NCBI RefSeq assembly: GCF_019972155.1
Contig: NZ_BOVL01000067.1
Coordinates: forward strand, 19,334 to 83,333
Length of the DNA: 64,000 nt
Origin: Bradyrhizobium sp. RD5-C2
GTDB taxonomy: Bacteria; Pseudomonadota; Alphaproteobacteria; Rhizobiales; Xanthobacteraceae
Reading direction: 5' to 3'
Shown here: in pieces, positions 48,064 to 58,660 of the stretch
How the letters are laid out: the number at the start of each line of letters is the position of its first letter
Numbering within the stretch: the first letter of the stretch is position 1
Position numbers and translations under genes: made by a program
Notes under the pieces: model-generated
Told to the model about the DNA's origin: nothing
Database searches by the model: none
Seen by the model: only the letters and a program-made list of their open reading frames with translations

Positions 48064-48089
48064 TCAGAGAGCGAAGCCGCTCCGCGACC

Positions 48090-48680
48090 TCAATGCAGAT
48101 GTAGCAGATGCGGCTGCAACAGGCCGAGCAAGGTCATCACGACGCCGGCGAGCGTCACCAGGCCGGATATCCAGGCCAGCGCGGCGATGCCGGTGATGAT
48201 GGTCGCGGACGCCAGCACGATGGCGATCTGGAAGGCGGCGGAGGCAAGCTCGAAGTGATGATATTTCGCGGTGGCCTCGTCGCGCTCATGCTCGGCGTGC
48301 TTGGCGCGTTCGGCGAGCTGCTCTGAACCCTCGCCGGTCTCCGGCTCCGAGCGGTAGCGCGCCGCGGTCTTCTGCCAGTCGTCGATCTGCTTCTGAAGCG
48401 CGGCCTTGGCCGCCTCATCGGTGGTGGTCGCGAGGTTGAGCTTGCCCTGTTCGGCCGCGGTCTGCACCGAGGTGCGGCGGATGCTCTTGGCCTGGAAGAA
48501 GGCCCAGAGGTTGGAGGCTTCGACGTTCTTGCTGATCGATTCGGTCTGGGCGCCCTTGCCGAGCGTTTCCGACAGCGCCAGGCAGAGCGCGATCACCGCG
48601 ATCAGGAGGGCGATCTTCTTGTTCTCGCCCGACGCATGCTCGGCATGCTCCGCGTGCTCCATACTTTCCTGTGCGCTCAT
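48090..48680 (-). CDS. DUF4337 membrane protein
   Basis: The 196-aa product begins MSAQESMEHAEHAEHASGEN, a His/Glu/Ala-rich segment that could bind metal. A membrane helix follows (KIALLIAVIALCLALSETLG), then KNVEASNLWAFFQAKSIRRT, a DUF4337 signature. A charged helical segment (about 80-140) and two further hydrophobic helices complete it. The family has no assigned function. It starts at ATG 48680; an open extension to 48731 has no ribosome binding site. xerC lies upstream on the same strand, 159 bases away. Confidence 0.8.
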   Translation of the reverse strand: MSAQESMEHAEHAEHASGENKKIALLIAVIALCLALSETLGKGAQTESISKNVEASNLWAFFQAKSIRRTSVQTAAEQGKLNLATTTDEAAKAALQKQIDDWQKTAARYRSEPETGEGSEQLAERAKHAEHERDEATAKYHHFELASAAFQIAIVLASATIITGIAALAWISGLVTLAGVVMTLLGLLQPHLLHLH

Positions 48681-48839
48681 GATTCCCCCTCCGGATGAGA
48701 CCGCGCCACGATTGCTGAATGCGGCGCACAAGGCAAGTGCCGAGCGATTTGTGGCGGCCGTATGAATATGAACGGCGCAAGATGAACGGCGCGTCGGTGC
48801 CGGCCCCGCACCATATTTTGAACCCAGGTCCGCGCGCGT

Positions 48840-49826
48840 TCAGCCGCGCGGGTGCGCGGAGCGATAGACCTCGAGCAGGCGCTCGCTGTCGATGCCGGTG
48901 TAGATCTGCGTGGTCGACAGCGATGCGTGGCCGAGCAATTCCTGGATCGCGCGCAAATCGCCGCCGCGGCTGAGCAGATGCGTGGCGAAGGAGTGCCGCA
49001 ACGCATGCGGCGTTGCGCTGTCGGGCAGGCCGAGCGCGCCGCGCAGCCGCTCCATGGTGAGCTGGATGATGCGCGGGCTTAAGGGGCCACCGCGCGCACC
49101 GACGAACATTGGTCCGGTCGGGCCGAGCTGATGCGGACAGACCGCCGCATAATCCGCGATCAACTGCAGCACGTTCTGCAGCACCGGCACCATGCGGGTC
49201 TTGTTGCCCTTGCCGGTGACAACCAGCACGTCGCCTTCGCCCGGCTTCGGCACGTCGCGGCGCTTCAGCCCCAGCGCCTCGGAGATGCGCAGACCCGAGC
49301 CATAGAGCAGCGCCATCACGGCGGCGTCACGCATCAGGATCCAGGTCTCGCGGCTTTCGCCGGCGCGCTCGTCTGCATCGGCAAAGCGTTTCGCCGCTTC
49401 CATATGGATCGGCTTCGGCAGGCTCTTCGCCACCTTGGGGGCGCGGATCGCCGACAGCGCACCGACCTTGCCCTTGCCTTCGCGCTCCAGGAAACGTCCG
49501 AACGAGCGCAGGCCGGCCAGCGCCCGCATCAGCGATCGTCCACCGATCTCGTCGGCGCGGCGCATCGCCATGAAGGCGCGGGCATCGCTGGCTTCGAGCG
49601 CGGAAAATGCCGCAAGCGTCACGCGCGCGCCCCAGTGCCCGGCAAGGAAGGCCAGGCATTGCCGCACATCGCGGGTGTAAGCCTCGAGCGTCTTCGGCGA
49701 CAGCCGCCGCTCCGCGCGCAGATGCGACAGCCAGCGCGTCATCTCCTGCGTGACCGAGACGTCGGCGCAGTCGAGCTCGAGCGGTTGCATGGGCTGATCG
49801 GTCCGGGCCATGTCTTGAGCGGCCAT
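48840..49826 (-). CDS. xerC: Tyrosine recombinase XerC
   Basis: XerC acts with XerD at dif to resolve chromosome dimers. The product (328 aa with this start) has an N-terminal SAM-like DNA-binding domain (LSHLRAERRLSPKTLEAYTRDV) and a catalytic domain with Arg in GSGLRISEALGL, Lys in TGKGNKTRMVPV, His/Arg in HALRHSFATHLL, His in LLGHASLSTTQ and Tyr in IYTGID. The start is uncertain: ATG at 49826 or 49811, separated by a tandem GGCCATGTCTTGAG duplication. Neighbouring priA, also a replication gene, is divergent. Confidence 0.93.
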   Translation of the reverse strand: MAAQDMARTDQPMQPLELDCADVSVTQEMTRWLSHLRAERRLSPKTLEAYTRDVRQCLAFLAGHWGARVTLAAFSALEASDARAFMAMRRADEIGGRSLMRALAGLRSFGRFLEREGKGKVGALSAIRAPKVAKSLPKPIHMEAAKRFADADERAGESRETWILMRDAAVMALLYGSGLRISEALGLKRRDVPKPGEGDVLVVTGKGNKTRMVPVLQNVLQLIADYAAVCPHQLGPTGPMFVGARGGPLSPRIIQLTMERLRGALGLPDSATPHALRHSFATHLLSRGGDLRAIQELLGHASLSTTQIYTGIDSERLLEVYRSAHPRG

Positions 49827-49941
49827 GTCTTGAGGGCTATTGGCGCTGCGATTCTCCTGATTATATCGCACTGCCTTCGTTTACCGTTCGCTAAGAGAGC
49901 GAAGCGGTGCTAGCCCGACCGGGTTCAAGGTTTCTGATTCA

Positions 49942-52152
49942 ATGGACCATAGCACCCGCCCCAGCCCAGCTCCCGCATCGACGACACGAATCGTCGACGT
50001 GCTGGTGCCTGTCGCGCTGAACCAGACCTATTCCTACCGCGTGCCGCGCGGCATGGAGCTTGCGCCCGGCGACGTGATCTGTGTTCCGCTCGGGCCGCGC
50101 GAGGTCGTAGCGGTGGTGTGGGCCGAGAATGCCAGGCCGGATCCGCGGCTGCACAACCGGCTCAAGGACGTCAGCGAGAAGCTCGATGTCCCGCCGCTCA
50201 GGGCGGAGCTGCGCCAGCTCGTCGACTGGGTCTCCACCTACACTCTGTCGGCGCGCGGCATGGTGCTGCGGATGACGCTGCGGATGGGCGAGAATCTCGG
50301 GCCGGAGCGGACGCGGCTCGGGGTCCGCCTGGTCGGCGAGCCGCCACGGCGTCTGACGCCGGCGCGCCGGCGGTTGATCGAGGTGCTGTCGGATGGCTTG
50401 CTGCACGGCAAGTCCGAGGCGGCGCGGGAGGCCGGCGTCAGCTCGGGCGTGGTCGACGGCCTGGTCGACGAGGGCACGCTGACGGTCGAGGCGATGCCGC
50501 CGCCCGCACCGCCACCGATTCCTGATCCCGCCTTTGCGCAGCCGGATTTCTCGCGCGAGCAGCGCAGTGCAGTCGATGCGATGCGGACGCTGGCGGCGAG
50601 CGGCAGCTTTCATGTCGCACTGCTCGACGGTGTCACCGGGTCCGGCAAGACCGAGGTCTATTTCGAGGCGATCGCCGAGAATATCCGCCGCGGCAAGCAG
50701 ACATTGATCCTGATGCCGGAAATCGCGCTGACCGGCCAGTTCCTCGACCGTTTCGCGCAGCGCTTCGGCGTCCGGCCGCTGGAATGGCATTCGGAGCTCA
50801 CGCCGCGCACGCGGGCGCGAAACTGGGCCGCGATCTCCGAGGGCAAGGCGCCGGTCGTGGTCGGCGCCCGCTCGGCGCTGTTCCTGCCCTATGCCGATCT
50901 CGGACTGATCATCGTCGACGAGGAGCACGACCAGGCCTACAAGCAGGACGAGGGTGCGCATTATCACGCGCGCGACATGGCGGTGGTCCGCGCCCATATC
51001 GCAAAAATCCCGATCGTGCTGGCGTCGGCGACGCCCTCGGTCGAGAGCGAGGTCAATGCGCGCAAGGGGCGCTACCAGCGCGTGGCGCTGCCGTCGCGGT
51101 TCGGCGGCCAGCACATGCCGCATATCGAGGCGATCGACATGCGCCGCGCACCGCCGCCGCGCGGGCGCTTCATTTCGCCGGTTCTGGCCGAGCAGATTCG
51201 CCATGCGATCGAGCGCCGCGAGCAGGCGCTGCTGTTCCTCAATCGCCGCGGCTATGCGCCGCTGACGCTCTGCCGCGCCTGTGGCCACCGCTTTGCCTGC
51301 ACGATCTGCGACGCGTGGCTGGTCGATCATCGGTTCCGGCAGCGGCTGGTCTGTCATCACTGCGGCTTCTCGATGCCGCGCCCGAACATCTGCCCGCATT
51401 GCGCGGCCGAGGAATCGCTGGTTGCGGTCGGCCCCGGCGTCGAGCGCCTGCAGGAGGAGGCTGCGAGTATCTTTCCCGAGGCTCGCACCATGGTGCTGTC
51501 GAGCGATCTCATCACCTCGATCGAGACCATGCGCAGCGAACTGAACGAGATCGCCGAGGGCCGGGTCGACATCATCATCGGCACCCAGCTGGTGGCCAAG
51601 GGACACAATTTCCCGCGGCTCAATCTGGTCGGGGTCATCGACGCCGATCTCGGCCTGAGCAACGGCGATCCGCGCGCCGCCGAGCGGACGTTCCAGTTGC
51701 TGAACCAGGTGGTCGGCCGGGCCGGCCGCGAGCAGGGCCGTGGCGTCGGCTATCTGCAGACCCATCAGCCGGAACATCCGGTCATCAAGGCCTTGATCGC
51801 GAGTGACCGCGAGGCGTTCTACGCCAGCGAGATCGATATCCGCGAGCGCACCGGCTATCCGCCGTTCGGCCGGCTGGCGAGCCTGATCATTTCCGCCGGC
51901 GACCGGCCGACAGCGGAGGGGTTTGCCCGCAAGCTCGCTGCGGTCGCGCCGCTCGACGAGCGGATCCAGGTGCTCGGCCCCGCCGAGGCGCCGCTTGCCG
52001 TCATCAAGGGCCGCTACCGCTTCCGCCTGCTGGTGAAGTCGCTGCGCAATGTCGACCTGTCGCAATATCTGCGCGAATGGCTGGAGGCCAGTCCGAAGAC
52101 CAAGGGCAATCTGAAGCTCGAGGTCGACGTCGATCCGCAAAGTTTTTTGTAG
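49942..52152 (+). CDS. priA: Primosomal replication-restart helicase PriA
   Basis: PriA reloads the replisome at stalled forks. The 736-aa product has the N-terminal 3'-end-binding domain (VDVLVPVALNQTYSYRVP), a superfamily 2 helicase core (Walker A LLDGVTGSGKTEVYFEA, DEEHDQAYK, ATPSVES), and zinc-binding cysteines in LCRACGHRFACTICD, LVCHHCGFSMP and ICPHC. GTQLVAKGHNFPRLNLVGV is motif V. ATG 49942 is preceded by GGTTCAAGG. It is divergent from xerC and followed by a bidirectional terminator. Confidence 0.97.
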   Translation: MDHSTRPSPAPASTTRIVDVLVPVALNQTYSYRVPRGMELAPGDVICVPLGPREVVAVVWAENARPDPRLHNRLKDVSEKLDVPPLRAELRQLVDWVSTYTLSARGMVLRMTLRMGENLGPERTRLGVRLVGEPPRRLTPARRRLIEVLSDGLLHGKSEAAREAGVSSGVVDGLVDEGTLTVEAMPPPAPPPIPDPAFAQPDFSREQRSAVDAMRTLAASGSFHVALLDGVTGSGKTEVYFEAIAENIRRGKQTLILMPEIALTGQFLDRFAQRFGVRPLEWHSELTPRTRARNWAAISEGKAPVVVGARSALFLPYADLGLIIVDEEHDQAYKQDEGAHYHARDMAVVRAHIAKIPIVLASATPSVESEVNARKGRYQRVALPSRFGGQHMPHIEAIDMRRAPPPRGRFISPVLAEQIRHAIERREQALLFLNRRGYAPLTLCRACGHRFACTICDAWLVDHRFRQRLVCHHCGFSMPRPNICPHCAAEESLVAVGPGVERLQEEAASIFPEARTMVLSSDLITSIETMRSELNEIAEGRVDIIIGTQLVAKGHNFPRLNLVGVIDADLGLSNGDPRAAERTFQLLNQVVGRAGREQGRGVGYLQTHQPEHPVIKALIASDREAFYASEIDIRERTGYPPFGRLASLIISAGDRPTAEGFARKLAAVAPLDERIQVLGPAEAPLAVIKGRYRFRLLVKSLRNVDLSQYLREWLEASPKTKGNLKLEVDVDPQSFL

Positions 52153-52164
52153 GCGAGCCGGCAA

Positions 52165-52205
52165 AGAAAAAGCCTGCCGTCATTTGCGACGGCAGGCCTT
52201 TTGGT
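52165..52205. terminator. Bidirectional terminator between priA and rlpA
   Basis: A perfect 10-bp stem (52172-52181 with 52188-52197) is flanked by AAAGAAAAA on the left and CTTTTGG on the right, so it carries T runs on both strands. It lies 20 bases after priA and 58 bases after the rlpA stop, serving both convergent genes. Confidence 0.88.
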
Positions 52206-52254
52206 ACGAAGCAGGCCTCGCGGCCGCTACACAACGCAACGCGTACTGAACGCC

Positions 52255-52746
52255 TTACGAGACGACCTCGGCGGTGACGCGGCCGACGCCGGCACCAGTC
52301 AGGCCGATGGCGCGGGCTGCGCCGGTCGAGAGGTCGAGCACGCGGCCGCGGATGAACGGGCCACGATCATTGATGGTGACGACGACGCTGCGGCCGCCAT
52401 GGGTGACGCGGAGCTTGGTGCCGAACGGCAGCGAGCGATGGGCTGCGGTCATGGCGTTCTGGTTGAAGCGCTGGCCGGAAGCGGTGCGGCTGCCCGACTC
52501 ATTGCCGTAGAACGAGGCCATCCCCGAGAACGTGTGGCCGCCGGACGGCTGGATCGATGCATTGGCGTCGCGCCAGGACGAGCCTTCGGCGCGGGCGTGG
52601 TGATGATGGTGGTGGCGCTGATGATGGTGCCTGGACTTCGCGGACGCCTCCGTCACGCTGCCCCCGACCAGGATAGTTGCGGCTACAAATGCAAGCGCCG
52701 TACGCGAGCGGGTTACATTGCCCGCCGCCTTCTTGATATTCAGCAT
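52255..52746 (-). CDS. rlpA: RlpA-like septal lytic transglycosylase family protein
   Basis: RlpA proteins are envelope lytic transglycosylases acting on denuded glycan at the septum. The 163-aa product has a signal peptide (to about residue 36, SVTEASA) and a histidine cluster HHHQRHHHHHH near residue 40. A double-psi beta-barrel follows: GMASFYGNESGSRTASGQRF, LPFGTKLRVTHGGRSVVV and INDRGPFIRGRVLDLS. No SPOR domain is present, so this is the short form. ATG 52746 has GAGGG upstream. An exact CtrA-type box lies about 180 bases upstream, suggesting cell-cycle timing. Confidence 0.88.
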   Translation of the reverse strand: MLNIKKAAGNVTRSRTALAFVAATILVGGSVTEASAKSRHHHQRHHHHHHARAEGSSWRDANASIQPSGGHTFSGMASFYGNESGSRTASGQRFNQNAMTAAHRSLPFGTKLRVTHGGRSVVVTINDRGPFIRGRVLDLSTGAARAIGLTGAGVGRVTAEVVS

Positions 52747-53375
52747 TGATAAGACCCTCAGACAGTATTGCCACAAACGCGGCAAGTGGACCCCCGTCCC
52801 TTCGTTGACCAAAGCCGTTTGGTTTCGCAATGAGGCACGAATTGGGCAGTAAATCCCGATTGTCTCGGGTTGAAATATCTTGTTACCGCTTTGGGGTATT
52901 CAATCGAGGTTCCGTAATCTTGGCGTTTAACTAATTTTTAACTACTAATATACATACGAATACTGATTAGTAGGCCAGAAGTAAGTTTTCAGTAAGTAAT
53001 CGCCAAATGAAGCGGCGGCCCGTTCCGGGTTCCTTGCGCGCTCGGCCATAGGCCCATGCAAATTTCGATGGAACAAAACCGCGGTGGCGCGAATCGGGGG
53101 CCACGTGCTGAATTTCCGCGCGCCGAATTTTTCCGATTCGAGCGCCGGCTGCGGTCGCGAAAAACCGCATGCGACAAGGCGGCTCGCACGATGCCGTCAT
53201 GTTGCACCTGCGCGATTGCTATGTTAGCAAAGCCGCGATTTTAACGATCCCGGCACGTCCTGTGCCGGTCGAAAATCGAAGTCCCGCTTGAATTCCAAGG
53301 GCTTGGATCGCTAGGCGCTGCTTTGGTGGCGACGGTTTTTCCCTTGCGAATTTGACAGCAAAAAAGAGCGAGCTC
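52747..53375. other. Long intergenic region between rlpA and the atp operon
   Basis: This 629-base divergent region has an A/T-rich patch at 52880-52995, low for this genome, that includes the CtrA-like box and CCCGATTGTCTCGGG (about 52856-52870). Nearer atpH is a perfect 7-bp hairpin CCGGCAC/GTGCCGG at 53250-53268. Small ORFs at 52967-53244 on both strands have Arg-rich products of no recognised family and are not called genes. The atp promoter should lie in the last 150 bases. Confidence 0.5.
52927..52942 (+). promoter_or_regulatory. CtrA-type box upstream of rlpA
   Basis: TTAA-CTAATTT-TTAAC matches the full CtrA consensus TTAA-N7-TTAAC without mismatch. CtrA is the master cell-cycle regulator of alphaproteobacteria. 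The box lies about 180 bases upstream of rlpA (minus strand) and about 435 upstream of atpH, in an A/T-rich patch typical of regulated promoters. Control of rlpA, a septum-acting enzyme, is the more likely target. The match is by eye and unverified. Confidence 0.5.
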
Positions 53376-53935
53376 GTGGCTGCTGAAGATCCGTCCGTTT
53401 CGGGAGTGTCCGGTCGTTACGCAACGGCCCTGTTCGAGTTGGCGCGCGACGAGCAATCCGTCGATCAGGTCCGGGCCGACCTCGACAAATTCGAGGCCAT
53501 GCTCAACGAGAGCGCCGATCTCAAGCGCCTCGTCCGCAGCCCGGTGTTTTCCGCGGACGCCCAGCTCAAGGCGCTGACCGCGGTGCTCGACAAGGCCGGC
53601 ATCTCCGGGACGTCGGCAAAATTCCTCAAGGTGCTCACCGCCAATCGCCGGCTGTTTGCCGTGGCCGATGTGGTCCGCGCCTACCGCGCGCTGGTGGCGA
53701 AGTTCAAGGGCGAGGCGACTGCGGAAGTCACCGTCGCCGAGCAGCTCAGTGACAAGAATCTCGACGGGCTGAAGGCCGCACTGAAATCAGTGACGGGCAA
53801 GGACGTCGCGCTCAACGTGAAGGTCGATCCCTCCATTATTGGTGGCCTGGTGGTCAAGCTCGGCAGCCGCATGGTGGATAGTTCGCTTCGCACCAAACTC
53901 AATTCGATCAAGAACGCGATGAAAGAGGCAGGCTG

Positions 53936-53936
<1 letters not shown>
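53376..53936 (+). CDS. atpH: F1 ATP synthase delta subunit
   Basis: The delta subunit joins F1 to the peripheral b stalk. The 186-aa product has GVSGRYATALFELARDEQSV, the OSCP/delta N-terminal helical domain, and NVKVDPSIIGGLVVKLGSRMVDSS near the C-terminus. The start is GTG 53376 (VAAEDPSVSG) by similarity to bradyrhizobial AtpH; a TTG at 53352 would add eight residues. Its TGA overlaps the ATG of atpA (TGATG). It is the first gene of atpHAGDC; no F0 genes lie here, as usual in alphaproteobacteria. Confidence 0.95.
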
Positions 53937-55465
<1,529 letters not shown>

Positions 55466-55584
55466 CGAGACGTTTGCGTAAGAAGACCTTTGCATAAGGG
55501 CATCGCCTGGCCGTTGGCCGGGCGATAGGAACAGAGAGGCTTGCGATCTGACCCCAGTGGTCGGATTGCCGGGGTGGACGAAGA

Positions 55585-56463
55585 ATGGCGTCACTTAAAG
55601 ACATGCGGGTCCGCATCGCCTCGACCAAGGCGACGCAGAAGATCACCAAGGCCATGCAGATGGTCGCAGCCTCGAAGCTGCGCCGTGCGCAGAACGCCGC
55701 CGAGGCGGCGCGGCCCTATGCCACCAAGATGGACGCGGTGATTTCCAACATCGCTGCCGCGGCCAACGGCACGCCCGGCGCGCCGGCGCTGCTCGCGGGT
55801 ACCGGCAACGACCAGGTGCACCTGCTTCTGGTCTGCACCGGCGAGCGCGGCCTGTCCGGCGCTTTCAACTCCGCGATCGTACGCCTGGCGCGCGAGCGGG
55901 CGAACGCGCTGCTCGCGCAGGGCAAGGAAGTCAAATTCTTCTGCGTCGGCCGCAAGGGCTACGAGCAGCTGCGCCGGACGTTCGAGAAGCGGATTGTCGA
56001 GCACCTCGACCTGCGTTCGGTGCGTCAGATCGGTTTCGTCAACGCCGAGGATATCGCCAACAAGGTGCTGGCGCGGTTCGAGGCCGGCGAGTTCGATGTC
56101 TGTACGCTGTTCTATTCGCGCTTCCAGTCGGTGATCGCGCAGGTCCCGACCGCGCAGCAGATCATCCCGCTCGAGGTGGCTGCGCCCGCGGCCAGTGCGG
56201 CTCCCGCGACCTCGTACGAATATGAGCCTGAAGAGGACCAGATTCTCGGCAGCCTGCTGCCGCGCAACCTCGCGGTGCAGGTCTTCCGTGCGCTGCTGGA
56301 GAACAACGCCTCGTTCTACGGCGCACAGATGAGCGCCATGGACAGCGCGACGCGCAACGCAGGCGAAATGATCCGCAAGCAAACCCTGATTTACAACCGG
56401 ACCCGTCAGGCCCAGATCACGAAGGAGCTGATTGAAATCATCTCCGGCGCTGAGGCGGTCTAA
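55585..56463 (+). CDS. atpG: F1 ATP synthase gamma subunit
   Basis: The gamma subunit is the rotor shaft of F1. The 292-aa product starts MASLKDMRVRIASTKATQKI with TKAMQMVAASKLRRAQ, the N-terminal coiled-coil helix. CTGERGLSGAFNSAIVR is a family signature and MDSATRNAGEMIRKQTLIYNRTRQAQITKEL the C-terminal helix; the latter pairs with the first in the shaft. An alphaproteobacterial insertion rich in Ala/Glu (AAPAASAAPATSYEYEPEED) is present. atpD follows 25 bases later. Confidence 0.96.
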   Translation: MASLKDMRVRIASTKATQKITKAMQMVAASKLRRAQNAAEAARPYATKMDAVISNIAAAANGTPGAPALLAGTGNDQVHLLLVCTGERGLSGAFNSAIVRLARERANALLAQGKEVKFFCVGRKGYEQLRRTFEKRIVEHLDLRSVRQIGFVNAEDIANKVLARFEAGEFDVCTLFYSRFQSVIAQVPTAQQIIPLEVAAPAASAAPATSYEYEPEEDQILGSLLPRNLAVQVFRALLENNASFYGAQMSAMDSATRNAGEMIRKQTLIYNRTRQAQITKELIEIISGAEAV

Positions 56464-56488
56464 GGCAGATTTCGAAGGAGAACAGTCC

Positions 56489-57931
<1,443 letters not shown>

Positions 57932-57942
57932 GCTTCATGATG

Positions 57943-58027
57943 TCGTCATCGCCGGACTTGATCCGGCGATCCATCGAACGAGAACTGTTTTGACTGATGG
58001 ACCCGCGGGTCAAGCCCGCGGGTGACA
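57943..58027. repeat. Paired-palindrome repeat, family A copy 2, inside the atp operon
   Basis: GTCGTCATCGCCGGACTTGA then CCGGCGATCCATC forms one hairpin. After about 20 bases GATGGACCCGCGGGTCAAGC with CCGCGGGTGACA forms the second. The layout matches 2184-2275. It takes up most of the 116-base atpD-atpC spacer, ending 21 bases before the atpC start, and would fold into two strong hairpins in the operon mRNA. Confidence 0.75.
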
Positions 58028-58047
58028 GCGCAAAGAACGGAAAGACC

Positions 58048-58455
58048 ATGGCCACCTTCCACTTCGATCTCGTCTCTCCCGAAAAGCTCGCCTTCTCCGG
58101 CGAGGTCGATCAGGTTGACGTCCCCGGCGTGGAGGGTGATTTCGGTGTGCTCGCCGGTCATGCTCCCGTCATCGCCACGATTCGTCCGGGTATCCTGACC
58201 ATCACGACCGCCGGCAAGCGCGAGAAAGTGATCGTGCTCGGCGGCCTCGCTGAAGTGTCGGACAAGGGCCTCACCGTGCTCGCCGACGTCGCGACCACGC
58301 TTGCCGAACTTGATCGTGCGAAGTTCGCGGAGACCATCAAGGAGATGGAAGAGAAGCTCGCCGAGCAGGAAGGCTCCGAGCTCGATCACGCGATCGAGCG
58401 GCTCGACCACTTCAAGAGCATCCAGCACGAGCTCAACACCACGGCTATGCACTAA
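58048..58455 (+). CDS. atpC: F1 ATP synthase epsilon subunit
   Basis: The epsilon subunit joins gamma to the c-ring and can inhibit ATP hydrolysis. The 135-aa product begins MATFHFDLVSPEKLAFSGEV. GVEGDFGVLAGHAPVIATIRPG is the N-terminal beta-sandwich signature, and a C-terminal helix pair follows (AKFAETIKEMEEKLAEQEG-like). ATG 58048 is chosen by family start; the frame opened at 57997 would read the repeat as protein. It is the last gene of the atp operon. Confidence 0.95.
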   Translation: MATFHFDLVSPEKLAFSGEVDQVDVPGVEGDFGVLAGHAPVIATIRPGILTITTAGKREKVIVLGGLAEVSDKGLTVLADVATTLAELDRAKFAETIKEMEEKLAEQEGSELDHAIERLDHFKSIQHELNTTAMH

Positions 58456-58554
58456 GGCGCGGTTGCCGACCAGCGATCGCGCCACAGCACCGAGTGAGCC
58501 GGCTCTCCTTGTGAAATCGCTCACACTTTTCCAGTCATCGTCTACGAAGACTTG

Positions 58555-58600
58555 AAGCATTCAACGCTCGCCGTACCCCGGCGGGCGTTGAATGCTTGTT
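58555..58600 (+). terminator. Long hairpin ending the atp operon
   Basis: An 18-bp stem with one G-T pair (58555-58572 with 58580-58597) and a 7-base loop lies 100 bases after atpC and is followed by GTTGCG. The T run is poor, but the stem is the strongest in the region and lies at the 3' end of atpHAGDC. It also precedes the cyclase gene by about 60 bases. Confidence 0.65.
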
Positions 58601-58660
58601 GCGCCCGGAAGCGTCTGGCGGCATTCTGCCCGGCATATTTGGGTTGCGGGGCTGGTCCTC

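Noticed and set aside
49939..52164. 741-aa minus-strand ORF opposite priA
   Set aside because: PriA on the plus strand has helicase and zinc motifs; the antisense frame is low complexity and without a ribosome binding site.
52590..52635. Histidine run in rlpA as an engineered His tag
   Set aside because: It lies after a natural signal peptide, is interrupted by QR, and matches the codon use of its surroundings.
52967..53244. Small Arg-rich ORFs on both strands between rlpA and atpH
   Set aside because: There is no recognised family, no ribosome binding site, and the frames overlap antisense to one another.
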